From the NCBI RefSeq assembly GCF_004346845.1, contig NZ_SMGI01000001.1, positions 653,116-717,115 of the forward strand: a stretch of DNA of 64,000 bases, in the 5' to 3' direction. Below, piece after piece: positions 33,894 to 42,927 of this stretch. Source of the DNA: Winogradskyella wandonensis. GTDB lineage: Bacteria > Bacteroidota > Bacteroidia > Flavobacteriales > Flavobacteriaceae. Numbering within the stretch: the first letter of the stretch is position 1; the number at the start of each line of letters is the position of its first letter. Both the position numbers and the translations under genes were made by a program. The notes beneath the pieces are model-generated. The model saw only the letters and a program-made list of their open reading frames with translations. It made no database searches and was not told where the DNA came from.

Positions 33894-34637
33894 TCAATTT
33901 TCACAATAACGTTCATAATCATCAGCTATTTTTCTAAAAGCTTTTCCGCTTCTTGGAAAGTAATCCCCATTTTGAGCATTTTCAACAATTTTTGGACAGG
34001 TTTTAAAGAAGCGTTTTACAGATTTTTTAAAAGCTTTATGATTATTATAATTTAGAAAATAGGTGTCGCTTTCATAAACTGGTTTTTCTTTCTTTTGAAA
34101 GTAAACTATCTGCGAAGTTGCGTAATAATTTGAACTTATATCTTTAAAAATTCGAGCTTTGCTATTTTCATAATATAACGTACGCAGACTATTGGCTATA
34201 GCACCTTTTATATTTCTTAAGAAGAACACCTGTATAGTATCGTCTATAGCATAATTAGTAGATAATATTCTTTTTTTCTGAATAGAATCTAGGTTAGGGT
34301 CTAAGTCAAGCATTTTAAAAGATAAGTCTTTGAGCTTTGAAGTATATATTGTTGCAGATTTTACTTTTATGTCTTTCCATCCTTTAACAACATTTTCTTT
34401 AGGCTTTTCCTTTACAAATACAATTGATTTGGCATCTATAGGGTTAACAAAACCAAAACCTGATACTGTTTCATTATTAACAGATGTATAGGTCAATGAA
34501 TCAAAAGCAATTCTAGGTTGTTCTTTTTTTAGACTTCTACTCGTAATATAGAATTGTGCATGTAGTTTGTTTGTGTAACTAAGAAGTATTAACGTAATAA
34601 ATAATAGACTGTAAATGTTTATTGACCTTCTGCGCAT
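33894..34637 (-). CDS. Uncharacterised secreted protein
   Basis: The 247-residue protein has an N-terminal signal peptide (residues 1-27, ending NKLHAQ). The mature part is mixed alpha/beta, and the C-terminus has a helical, cysteine-containing end (KRFFKTCPKIVENAQNGDYF). No recognised family. Its start is uncertain between MRRRS and later methionines. Neighbours are the AraC regulator gene downstream and the ppk2 genes upstream, neither of which informs its function. Confidence 0.6.
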   Translation of the reverse strand: MRRRSINIYSLLFITLILLSYTNKLHAQFYITSRSLKKEQPRIAFDSLTYTSVNNETVSGFGFVNPIDAKSIVFVKEKPKENVVKGWKDIKVKSATIYTSKLKDLSFKMLDLDPNLDSIQKKRILSTNYAIDDTIQVFFLRNIKGAIANSLRTLYYENSKARIFKDISSNYYATSQIVYFQKKEKPVYESDTYFLNYNNHKAFKKSVKRFFKTCPKIVENAQNGDYFPRSGKAFRKIADDYERYCEN

Positions 34638-34755
34638 AAAATTGTTCTTTACTATTTTTTATCAATATTAATAAATGATTCTTGATTAATAAAATGAGCT
34701 GTACACATAATTTTTACTGTGTCTTGACGATTACAAGCCTTTGATTAGATTGTAA

Positions 34756-34875
34756 TTATTCTTGAGTTGTTTCTGCTACCACTTTTGTAATAACTCCATT
34801 TTCGGCTGTGTATTTATCATATTCATTAGTGCCTCTTATATGATTTTTAGCAAGATGTCTTAATCTTCTAATAAT
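34756..34875 (-). pseudogene. Out-of-frame coding-like tail after ppk2
   Basis: A 39-codon stretch without ATG opens inside the last codons of ppk2 in another frame. It runs past the ppk2 stop and ends at TAA (34756-34758). It translates to a peptide ending DKYTAENGVITKVVAETTQE with ordinary composition. It may be the true C-terminal extension of PPK2 lost by a one-base shift, the remnant of another gene, or chance. I cannot decide without homologues. Confidence 0.3.
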
Positions 34876-35669
34876 TTACGCATGGACTTATGACGTATTC
34901 TGTCTAAGTCTTTAGTTTCATAAGGTATTTCTTTAAGTATATATTCAAATGCAGCAATACGAGCATTGGTCTTTCTATTAGCTTTTATAATTTTCCAAGG
35001 TGCATATTGTTGTGTCTTTTCAAACATAGCTTCTTTGTAGGTTGTATACTCATCCCAAAGAGATAATGCACGTCTGTCTACTGCACTATATTTCCATTTT
35101 TTAATAGGAGAACTAATAATGTCTTTAAACCGACGTTCTTGTTCGGCTTTAGTAATAGAAAAGTAGAGTTTTAGTAGATAAATACCAGAGTCTTGAATCA
35201 TTTGTTCAAACTCGTTTACTTGTTTCATAAAAATATCATACTCTTTTTTGGTACAAAACTCATTTACGGGTTCTACTACAGCACGGTTATACCAGCTACG
35301 GTCAAAGAATACAATTTCGCCATTGTTTGGTAGCCTATTGATGTAGCGTTGAAAATACCATTGTCCTTGCTCAGTTTCATTAGGTTTAGGTAAAGCTACA
35401 ACTCTAATAGCTCTTGGCGGAAGATGTTGTATTATACGACGTATGGCTCCACCTTTTCCGGCTGCATCTCGTCCTTCAAAAAGAATAACAACTTTTTTAT
35501 TGTTTTTAGCAACCCATTGCTGAAGTATTAGCATTTCTTCTTGCAAACGAGACAAGCGTTTTTCGTACTTAACATTGCGTATAGCTTTATTAGTATCTAA
35601 TCGATCTAGCCTTAACAGTGCTTCTAATCCCTCTTTTGAATTGATAATTTTTAAATCTTTTTCTATCAT
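34860..35669 (-). CDS. ppk2: Polyphosphate kinase 2 (second copy in tandem)
   Basis: The 269-residue class I/III-like PPK2 uses polyphosphate to phosphorylate nucleotides. Walker A is LFEGRDAAGKGGAI (residues near 63-76) and Walker B is VFFDRSWYNRAVVEP. The lid motif SITKAEQERRFKDI and WKYSAVDRRALSLWDEYTTYKE are family hallmarks. It shares clear similarity with the gene 10 bases upstream. Its stop is overlapped by an out-of-frame coding-like stretch at 34756-34875. It may recycle ATP or GTP from polyphosphate made by PPK1. Confidence 0.93.
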   Translation of the reverse strand: MIEKDLKIINSKEGLEALLRLDRLDTNKAIRNVKYEKRLSRLQEEMLILQQWVAKNNKKVVILFEGRDAAGKGGAIRRIIQHLPPRAIRVVALPKPNETEQGQWYFQRYINRLPNNGEIVFFDRSWYNRAVVEPVNEFCTKKEYDIFMKQVNEFEQMIQDSGIYLLKLYFSITKAEQERRFKDIISSPIKKWKYSAVDRRALSLWDEYTTYKEAMFEKTQQYAPWKIIKANRKTNARIAAFEYILKEIPYETKDLDRIRHKSMRKLLED

Positions 35670-35679
35670 GATGAAGGGT

Positions 35680-36534
35680 TTAACGGTCTAATTGAATTGT
35701 ATTTCTAAAATAGCGCTGTACTACATTTGGGTCCGGTAAAATTGTTTTGCAGTTTTTGCCTTTATTATCGTAGTCAAAAAGACTTAAAACATATTTTATA
35801 CTCTCAAGTCGTGCTTGTTTTTTGTTATTTGATTTTACAATAACCCAAGGTGAAAAGGAATTATGTGTCCTAGAAAACATTTGATTTTTATAAGTTGAAA
35901 AATCATCCCATAATTCTTGACCTTTTTCATCTACAGGACTAAATTTCCATTTTTTTAATGGATTATTTAAACGTTTTTCAAAACGCCGTTGTTGCTCTTC
36001 TTTAGATACGGAAAACCAAAATTTTATAATTGTAGTGCCAGATTCATGAAGCATGTTTTCAAACTCTGGTACTTGTATCATAAATCGGTTATATTGTTTT
36101 TTGTCACAAAATCCCATGACAGGCTCAACAACAGCGCGATTATACCAACTACGATCAAAAAATACAATTTCTCCTGCGTTTGGTAATTCTTTAATGTAGC
36201 GATTAAAATACCATTGATTTTTTTCTACTTCTGTAGGTTTGTTTAAAGCTACAATCCGCATTGCTCTAGGGTTTAAATGTTCTTTAAAACGTTTAATTGT
36301 ACCACCTTTTCCAGAAGCATCTCTGCCTTCAAAAATGATGGCTATTTTTTTATTTTCTTTCTGAACCCAACGCTGAAATTCAACCAACTCTGCTTGAAGA
36401 GGTAGTAGTTCTTGTTCGTATTCAAATTTCTCAAGAGCAGATTTATAAATCGGATTATGTTCTTTATTTGCTGTTAGGTATGCAACTAAATCTGTATTTG
36501 TTTTTAGAGTTTTTAAGAGTTCTTCTGTAAGCAT
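35680..36534 (-). CDS. ppk2: Polyphosphate kinase 2 (first copy in tandem)
   Basis: The 284-residue PPK2 has Walker A IFEGRDASGKGGTIKR and Walker B VFFDRSWYNRAVVEPVMGF. The lid is SVSKEEQQRRFEKRL, and WKFSPVDEKGQELWDDF follows. Single-domain PPK2 enzymes phosphorylate NDP or NMP with polyphosphate. Compared with the second copy, the C-terminus is extended to ILPDPNVVQRYFRNTIQLDR, so the two are diverged paralogues that may prefer different nucleotides. Substrate preference cannot be read from sequence alone. Confidence 0.93.
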   Translation of the reverse strand: MLTEELLKTLKTNTDLVAYLTANKEHNPIYKSALEKFEYEQELLPLQAELVEFQRWVQKENKKIAIIFEGRDASGKGGTIKRFKEHLNPRAMRIVALNKPTEVEKNQWYFNRYIKELPNAGEIVFFDRSWYNRAVVEPVMGFCDKKQYNRFMIQVPEFENMLHESGTTIIKFWFSVSKEEQQRRFEKRLNNPLKKWKFSPVDEKGQELWDDFSTYKNQMFSRTHNSFSPWVIVKSNNKKQARLESIKYVLSLFDYDNKGKNCKTILPDPNVVQRYFRNTIQLDR

Positions 36535-36625
36535 ATATTTAGTTGAGTATGTGATATAAGAATTAAACTTACTATAATTAGAAATACTGGTATATGATAA
36601 AAATCATAATGACTTTATAAAAAAC

Positions 36626-36764
36626 AAAAGAGGCTGTCTGAACAGTAATTTTTTCTGTCATTTCGAGCGTAGTCGAGAAAATTAAAAGATTGAATTTCAA
36701 TACATTTCGACTCCGCTCAATGTGACAGATTTACTTATACTATACTTTTCAGACAGCCTCTTTT
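36626..36764 (-). repeat. Palindromic intergenic element, copy A
   Basis: Outer arms AAAAGAGGCTGTCTGA (36626-36641) and TCAGACAGCCTCTTTT (36749-36764) are perfect inverses. Inside lie two half-sites with CGAGCGTAGTCGA and TCGACTCCGCTCA (about 36663-36719). A near-identical copy lies at 60592-60731 and a diverged one at 50181-50306. The element begins 22 bases after the stop of the E1 dehydrogenase gene. It has no coding capacity. Confidence 0.9.
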
Positions 36765-36785
36765 AATATTATACAAAAAATAAAC

Positions 36786-39203
36786 TTATCTCAGCTTAGG
36801 GAAATCCGTTGGATTCACCTCGTGCATCACCTCGTAAACGGCTTCAAATACATCCTCGACAGATGGTTTCGAAAAGTAATCGCCATCAGTACCATAAGCA
36901 GGTCTGTGCGGTTTGGCAGCTAATGTTTTTGGTTGGCTGTCTAAATGTTTGTAAGCGTTCTGTTTGTTTAGTATTTCGTCTAAGATATAAGCCGAAGCAC
37001 CGCCAGAAACATCCTCGTCAATTACCATTAAACGGTTGGTTTTAGCAATACTTTTAACGATATCGTGATTAATATCAAACGGAAGTAGCGACTGTACATC
37101 AATAATTTCGGCATGTATGCCTACTTCTAATAATTCTTTTGCCGCTTGCTCAACTATACGTAACGTAGAACCGTAAGAGACTAAAGTAATGTCTTCACCT
37201 TCTTTAATGGTTTCTACAACTCCAATAGGCGTTTTAAATTTACCAATGTTATTTGGCATTTTTTCTTTAAGACGGTAACCATTTAAGCATTCTACAACTA
37301 AAGCAGGCTCGTCACTTTCTAAAAGTGTATTATAGAATCCTGCAGCTTTGGTCATATTTCTTGGTACAAGCACATGAATACCACGTACTAAATTAAGGAT
37401 GCCTCCCATTTGTGAGCCTGAATGCCAGATACCTTCTAAACGGTGACCACGTGTTCTTACAATTAGTGGTGCTTTCTGGCGCCCTTTTGTACGGTAATGT
37501 ATAGTTGCCAAATCGTCACTCATTAATTGTAACGCATACAAGATGTAATCTAAGTACTGAATTTCTGCAATAGGTCGCAAACCACGCATGGCCATACCAA
37601 TACCAGAGCCTAAAATGGTAGCTTCTCTAATACCTGTATCCGCAACTCTTAGTTCGCCATATTTGGCTTGTAAACCTTCTAAACCTTGGTTAACGTCACC
37701 GATATGCCCAGCGTCTTCGCCAAAGATTAAGGCTTCTGGGTAATTGCTAAAAATAGCATCGAAATTATCACGCAATACCACACGACCATCAACCTCTTCG
37801 GCATTTGCATCGTATGTTGGTAAGACTTCGGTTTGATTAAGTGCTTTTTTATTTGAATGGCTTAATAAGTGCGAACTGTATTTGGGTTGAATTGTATTAA
37901 TATAAGTAGTTATCCAGTTTTGAAGCTCTGTCTTTTCGGCAGAAGCTTCAGAAACCACAAAGCGTAAGGCTTTACGTGTTGCCGATAATATATCTTTACG
38001 AATAGGCTCGTCTATAGCCTCTAAATCGTTTTTAAGTTTGGTAATAAACACACCGTTAGCACTAGAGTTAGCAACGCGGTCTAATAAAGAAACGGCTTCG
38101 TCTCTTTCAGCCTTTATAGGGTTTATAAATGCAGACCAAGCGGCTTTTTTGCCGTCTCTTACGGCTTTTTTAATATCTTTTTCGATGGCTTTTAATTCCT
38201 CGTCGCTGGCAATATTATTGGCAATCATCCATTGGCGCATCTGCGCATTACAGTCGTATTCTGCTTCCCAAGCTAAACGCGCTTCGTCTTTGTAACGCTC
38301 ATGAGAACCAGAGGTTGAGTGGCCTTGTGGCTGCGTTAATTCTTGCACATGAATCATAACAGGAACGTGTTCTTTTCGCGCCACTTGAGATGCACGCTGA
38401 TACGTGTCTATCAATTCAGGATAGTTCCATCCATTAACTCTGAGAATTTCGTAACCATTTCCGTTTTCATCACGTTGGAAACCTTTAAGAATTTCAGAAA
38501 TATTCTCCTTAGTCGTTTGGTGTCTTGCATGCACAGAAATACCATACTCGTCATCCCAAATGCTAATCACCATTGGAACTTGTAAAACGCCAGCAGCATT
38601 TATAGTTTCAAAAAACAGACCTTCACTTGTACTAGCGTTACCAATAGTTCCCCAGGCCACTTCGTTTCCTTCTTTAGAAAATTTAGTAGCATCAATATCT
38701 TTTACATTTCGGTATATTTTAGAAGCCTGTGCTAGACCTAATAGTCTTGGCATCTGTCCAGCGGTAGGAGAGATATCCGCACTTGAGTTTTTCTGCTCAG
38801 TGAGGTTTTTCCATTCGCCATTTTCGTCTAAACTATGTGTGGCAAAATGGCCTCCCATTTGGCGACCAGCTGACATTGGTTCGTCCTCCAAATTGGTATT
38901 GGCGTATAATCCTGCAAAAAACTGTTCAATCGATAATTCGCCAATAGCCATCATAAAGGTTTGGTCGCGGTAATATCCCGAACGAAAATCACCGTTCTGA
39001 AATGCCTTTGCCCAAGCAATTTGTGGAACTTCTTTACCGTCGCCAAAAATTCCAAATTTTGCCTTACCTGTTAATACCTCGCGACGGCCTAAAAGGCTAC
39101 ACTCACGACTGGTGACTACAGTTTTGTAATCATTTAAAACTTCTGCTTTAAAATCTTCAAATGTAATCTCAGTTTTGGTATTGGTATTTGGCTTCATGTA
39201 CAT
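36786..39203 (-). CDS. Fused E1 alpha/beta 2-oxoacid dehydrogenase
   Basis: The 805-residue protein joins the E1 alpha (about residues 1-430) and E1 beta (about 460-805) subunits of a thiamine-diphosphate-dependent 2-oxoacid dehydrogenase. It belongs to the branched-chain or generic 2-oxoisovalerate type. The TPP region is GNASTSEGLFFETINAAGV, and EIQYLDYILYALQLMSDDLATIHYRTKG is typical of the beta part. It decarboxylates branched-chain 2-oxoacids and passes the acyl group to an E2. E2 and E3 genes are not adjacent. A strong promoter lies just upstream, and a palindromic element follows the stop. ATG at 39203 is the first of two close starts (MYMKPN). Confidence 0.92.
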   Translation of the reverse strand: MYMKPNTNTKTEITFEDFKAEVLNDYKTVVTSRECSLLGRREVLTGKAKFGIFGDGKEVPQIAWAKAFQNGDFRSGYYRDQTFMMAIGELSIEQFFAGLYANTNLEDEPMSAGRQMGGHFATHSLDENGEWKNLTEQKNSSADISPTAGQMPRLLGLAQASKIYRNVKDIDATKFSKEGNEVAWGTIGNASTSEGLFFETINAAGVLQVPMVISIWDDEYGISVHARHQTTKENISEILKGFQRDENGNGYEILRVNGWNYPELIDTYQRASQVARKEHVPVMIHVQELTQPQGHSTSGSHERYKDEARLAWEAEYDCNAQMRQWMIANNIASDEELKAIEKDIKKAVRDGKKAAWSAFINPIKAERDEAVSLLDRVANSSANGVFITKLKNDLEAIDEPIRKDILSATRKALRFVVSEASAEKTELQNWITTYINTIQPKYSSHLLSHSNKKALNQTEVLPTYDANAEEVDGRVVLRDNFDAIFSNYPEALIFGEDAGHIGDVNQGLEGLQAKYGELRVADTGIREATILGSGIGMAMRGLRPIAEIQYLDYILYALQLMSDDLATIHYRTKGRQKAPLIVRTRGHRLEGIWHSGSQMGGILNLVRGIHVLVPRNMTKAAGFYNTLLESDEPALVVECLNGYRLKEKMPNNIGKFKTPIGVVETIKEGEDITLVSYGSTLRIVEQAAKELLEVGIHAEIIDVQSLLPFDINHDIVKSIAKTNRLMVIDEDVSGGASAYILDEILNKQNAYKHLDSQPKTLAAKPHRPAYGTDGDYFSKPSVEDVFEAVYEVMHEVNPTDFPKLR

Positions 39204-39218
39204 TAATTTTTGGTCTTA

Positions 39219-39249
39219 CAAAAGTAAGGTTTCTTACGATGTTAAGCAA
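39219..39249 (-). promoter_or_regulatory. Promoter of the E1 dehydrogenase gene
   Basis: On the minus strand a TTG (39247-39249) and TACTTTTG (39219-39226) are separated by 20 bases, the expected Bacteroidota layout. The ATG is 15 bases downstream of the -7 element. Confidence 0.65.
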
Positions 39250-39350
39250 TATGAAAATGTGTTATAATTTTGAATTATTCTTAGTAAAACACCGTTATTT
39301 CGATAATTATTAAAAATAATATCGAAATTTAACATTTCAGTAAGAATATG

Positions 39351-42191
39351 TTAATACCATTTTCTTCGAAATAAGCCCAAGAGTACTTGTGGGTCAATGG
39401 TAAACATAAAGCGGATTTTTTGGTCGTAATTGTCTTGACCAATTTCCCAGCCGTTGTTAGAGTAGAGCGGAAAGAAAATTTCGAAATAATCCTCTACTAA
39501 ATTAAGGCGTATGCCAGAATCGTAAACAAATTTAGCGCTATTAAATTTGTTTTTAAGAAAACCAACATCTCCGTAAAACTGAATATAACGCCATATAGAC
39601 GTACTAAAATTAGCTGTTGCCATCCATTGATTGGCAAAGGCTGTGTCTAATTGCGATTTAAAACCACCTTCGGCAATAATGATTTGCTGGCTAAATAGTC
39701 CTGCGGCTTCAGAACGTCCTAAATAATTAAAATCGAATAAATAATCCGTTGGTCTATCTAGTGCAAAACTGAAAAAATTAGAATTGGGGTCATTGTTATT
39801 AGTTAAAAACGTACCTGCAAATAAGCGAAGATTTACATTTCGGTTATTTTTAGTGAGTTTTCTAAACTCGTAATTCACAGCGAATTTGCTAAACTTACTG
39901 GACACCTGAAAATCGGCAAAAAAGCGTGAAAAGTTAATGAGTCCAGGACTAGATTTTACGTAACGTAAGTTTAAAACACCATAGTCAGGTTCGTCAGTAA
40001 TCTCATCGATAATAGCGTCAGGACCAATACTTCTGGCAATATCGACATAACGAAGCGATATGACATGACGCTTATCGGACCTTAAATCGTCTTTATCCCT
40101 AAAACCAAACGAAATATTTGGGCGAATACGCCTAAAAAATGCATCCTGGGCAAAGGATTGGTAGCTGGCATCTACACCATAGGTAATATTGAACAAATTG
40201 GTATTTTCTAGGTTATGGGTATAAAATACAGTTCCTGAGCCTGTTAGCGATTTTGAGTTTAGCGCGTATTGTGGCGAAAATCTGTAATTAAGTCGTTTTC
40301 TTAAAATGGTTTTGTTGTAAACTTTTGCGCCTAAAGTAAATCCGTCGTAAATGTTTTTAAATTCCGCCAATGGCATAAAAAACACCTGATTGTAATAGGG
40401 GTCTTCCACATCTTTAAACAGTCTAAACTGCAGTGGTTTTGCCCAAAACGAAGAGCCATTGGTCGATTTGTAATTATCGCGTTGATTAAACTCTGGAACT
40501 ACATTGTCGTAGTCTAACACCAAGCGTTCTGTATCGTAATTCGGAATTTTTAAGGTTTTGGTATCGCTAACACTATCTATCCATATTTTGTTTACAACCG
40601 AATCATTCCTTAGGCTAAATAAAGAAATAGGCATGTTATTATTGCGCTTATTCTTTATAGTAAGTTGAATTGAATCTTCAGAAGCTCTTACTTTAGTTAA
40701 CTTAAAATCTATTTTCTTTCTCGTGTCTAAGTAATCTGTAAAAAACCACTTTAAACTTTTACTAGATTTGGAAGTAATGAAGCGTTCAAATTCCTCTGTT
40801 TTTACACTTTCTAGTTGATGGTCTGCTAGATACGATTTTACTAAACTCCTAAAATCGATATCTGTGGCATAATCGTCTAAATAGTTAAAACCAATACCCG
40901 TTTTGTAGCGTCCAGCAATATTTGCATTAAATTTGGTCAACTCGTCTTTAGGCAGCGTAATGGGTTGGTCGTTATTTTTTCTGGCAGCTTCCATAGAGTA
41001 TAAGAAATACTGAAAATTGTAATCTAAATCTGCTAAATGAAATGCTCTGATACCCCATACATTAGCTAAGGTTCCTAAGAGTTTACTATCTGGATAAAAG
41101 TCTTCGACATATTTTATTAAAAAGTAAATTATTAAACCATCGTTTAACCAATGGTCTTTTCGTGGATTTACCAGATGAACGTTATAAATGTATTTATTAA
41201 GTGCCGTTTTTAGTAGCTTAAGTTCGTACTGAAAATCATTCTTAAAAGGTCTTAAGAAACTAGGTAGTTGATTAAGTCCGTAAAGTGGGTTTTTGTTATA
41301 GTCTATTTGGCTAACTAATAAGCGGTCATGCGGATAATCGCCAAGATTATCTACTAGAAATTTAGTAACTCTATCGGTTATAATAGCCTTGTCTTGGGGC
41401 GAAAGTCCTTTTTCGAAAATATCTGAAACTAGCGTGAAATCATCAGTAGTAACTTGCTGAAACGATGTAATCTTGTTTAAAGACAAGTAGGTGTCAACTC
41501 TATCCTTACCTTCTAAAATAGCTGTTTTTGTGTCGCCTGTTGTTGTTAAGCCAACAGTATTTAATTCTGTGGTTAAATGATATGACTTCGGATAACTTAG
41601 TTTAATAGAAACATCCGATTTTGGGATGTACATATCGTCTAAATTCTTGTTACTGTAGTAGTGCCACTCACCATCGTAAACGGCTGGAGTGAGATACCAG
41701 TACTTTAATTCAAAATTTTGATTTTCTGTAAAACCGTAATCTGTAAACGAAGCATCGGGTAGTGTAAGTGTATAATTAAGATGAAGTGTATATGCTTCGT
41801 TTGGTTTTAGAGGCACATCTAACTCCACTTTTAAGACATCGATTTGGTTTTCTATATTTTCGTTATAGAGATTAGTCCCTGTATCATTGGTTAGCTTGGT
41901 TATTACTGTAAAACCTCTCTGACTATTTTTAGCCAAGTGAAACTTAGTGCTAAATTCTTCTTCAAATCGTTTTGCCAAGGCAGTAGATTTGGTCGCGTAA
42001 CTGTTATTCCAATTATTTAAATAAACGGTGTTTAGCGTATCTTTCGATGTGTTCTTATAAACAATCGTTTGACTAATTTGAATCGATTTAGTTTCTGGAT
42101 AAACAGTACCCTTCAACGCTATCTTATTCTGAGAAAAACCCAAAAAGATAAAGAAGCAAGCAACTAAGGTTATAAGACTAAGTTTATTCAA
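39351..42191 (-). CDS. Degenerate M1-type metallopeptidase fused to predicted outer-membrane barrel
   Basis: The 946-residue protein has a signal peptide (to about residue 21, ending FLGFSQ). An M1 (gluzincin) N-terminal beta domain and catalytic-like domain follow. In place of the zinc site, the HEXXH motif is missing; the region reads LKTALNKYIYNVHLVNPR and is followed by W348-L-N-D351, where active enzymes have WLNEG with a zinc-binding Glu. Residues from about 590 to the end are beta-rich and finish RRKWY, typical of an outer-membrane barrel. It is likely a non-catalytic surface protein. The start is TTG at 42191, only 7 bases after the LOG gene's stop, so co-translation is likely. Confidence 0.8.
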   Translation of the reverse strand: MNKLSLITLVACFFIFLGFSQNKIALKGTVYPETKSIQISQTIVYKNTSKDTLNTVYLNNWNNSYATKSTALAKRFEEEFSTKFHLAKNSQRGFTVITKLTNDTGTNLYNENIENQIDVLKVELDVPLKPNEAYTLHLNYTLTLPDASFTDYGFTENQNFELKYWYLTPAVYDGEWHYYSNKNLDDMYIPKSDVSIKLSYPKSYHLTTELNTVGLTTTGDTKTAILEGKDRVDTYLSLNKITSFQQVTTDDFTLVSDIFEKGLSPQDKAIITDRVTKFLVDNLGDYPHDRLLVSQIDYNKNPLYGLNQLPSFLRPFKNDFQYELKLLKTALNKYIYNVHLVNPRKDHWLNDGLIIYFLIKYVEDFYPDSKLLGTLANVWGIRAFHLADLDYNFQYFLYSMEAARKNNDQPITLPKDELTKFNANIAGRYKTGIGFNYLDDYATDIDFRSLVKSYLADHQLESVKTEEFERFITSKSSKSLKWFFTDYLDTRKKIDFKLTKVRASEDSIQLTIKNKRNNNMPISLFSLRNDSVVNKIWIDSVSDTKTLKIPNYDTERLVLDYDNVVPEFNQRDNYKSTNGSSFWAKPLQFRLFKDVEDPYYNQVFFMPLAEFKNIYDGFTLGAKVYNKTILRKRLNYRFSPQYALNSKSLTGSGTVFYTHNLENTNLFNITYGVDASYQSFAQDAFFRRIRPNISFGFRDKDDLRSDKRHVISLRYVDIARSIGPDAIIDEITDEPDYGVLNLRYVKSSPGLINFSRFFADFQVSSKFSKFAVNYEFRKLTKNNRNVNLRLFAGTFLTNNNDPNSNFFSFALDRPTDYLFDFNYLGRSEAAGLFSQQIIIAEGGFKSQLDTAFANQWMATANFSTSIWRYIQFYGDVGFLKNKFNSAKFVYDSGIRLNLVEDYFEIFFPLYSNNGWEIGQDNYDQKIRFMFTIDPQVLLGLFRRKWY

Positions 42192-42198
42192 ATTATAA

Positions 42199-42885
42199 TT
42201 AGAAATTAGGGCTTAAATCTGATTTTTCGTAGAAATTGTTAAGAATACTTACAACCTCGTCAGCAGTATCAACAACATGAATTAAGTCTATATCTTTAGG
42301 ACTAATATTACCTTCTGTTAGTAATGTGTTTTTTATCCAATCGACCAAACCACCCCAAAATTTAGTACCTACAAGCACAATAGGAAAGGTGTCTATCTTG
42401 TGCGTTTGTATTAGTGTAATTGCTTCAAAAAGTTCGTCTAACGTACCAAAACCACCAGGCATAACTACGAAGCCTTGGGAGTATTTTACAAACATAACTT
42501 TACGAACAAAGAAATAATCGAAATCTAAACTTTTATCAGAATCTATATACGGATTATCGTGTTGCTCAAAAGGTAATTCTATATTTAATCCTACCGAAGT
42601 TCCGCCTGCAATATGGGCGCCTTTATTACCAGCTTCCATAATACCAGGTCCGCCACCTGTAATAACACCATATCCACTATCTACAATTTTGCTCGCTACT
42701 TCTTCGGCAAGTTGATAATAATCGTGCTCTGGTTTTGTACGTGCGGAACCAAAAATAGAGACACAAGGCCCAATTTTACTTAGCTTCTCATAACCATTGA
42801 CGAACTCGCCCATGATTTTAAAAATTGCCCATGAGTCATTTGTTTTTATCTCGTTCCAGCCTTTATAGTGTTTTCCTTTTCTCAT
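42199..42885 (-). CDS. LOG-family (TIGR00730) Rossmann-fold protein
   Basis: The 228-residue protein has the lysine-decarboxylase-like/LOG signature: GYGVITGGGPGIMEAGNKGA and MPGGFGTLDELFE (PGGxGTxxE). Plant LOG enzymes release active cytokinins from nucleotide monophosphates. Bacterial relatives are phosphoribohydrolases of broad or unclear substrate. No cytokinin pathway genes are nearby. It directly precedes the degenerate peptidase gene and follows uvrA at 42 bases, so the three may be one transcript. Confidence 0.93.
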   Translation of the reverse strand: MRKGKHYKGWNEIKTNDSWAIFKIMGEFVNGYEKLSKIGPCVSIFGSARTKPEHDYYQLAEEVASKIVDSGYGVITGGGPGIMEAGNKGAHIAGGTSVGLNIELPFEQHDNPYIDSDKSLDFDYFFVRKVMFVKYSQGFVVMPGGFGTLDELFEAITLIQTHKIDTFPIVLVGTKFWGGLVDWIKNTLLTEGNISPKDIDLIHVVDTADEVVSILNNFYEKSDLSPNF

Positions 42886-42927
42886 ATAATACTATTTGTA
42901 GTGTGCGTTTTACGTAATCGTAACTCG

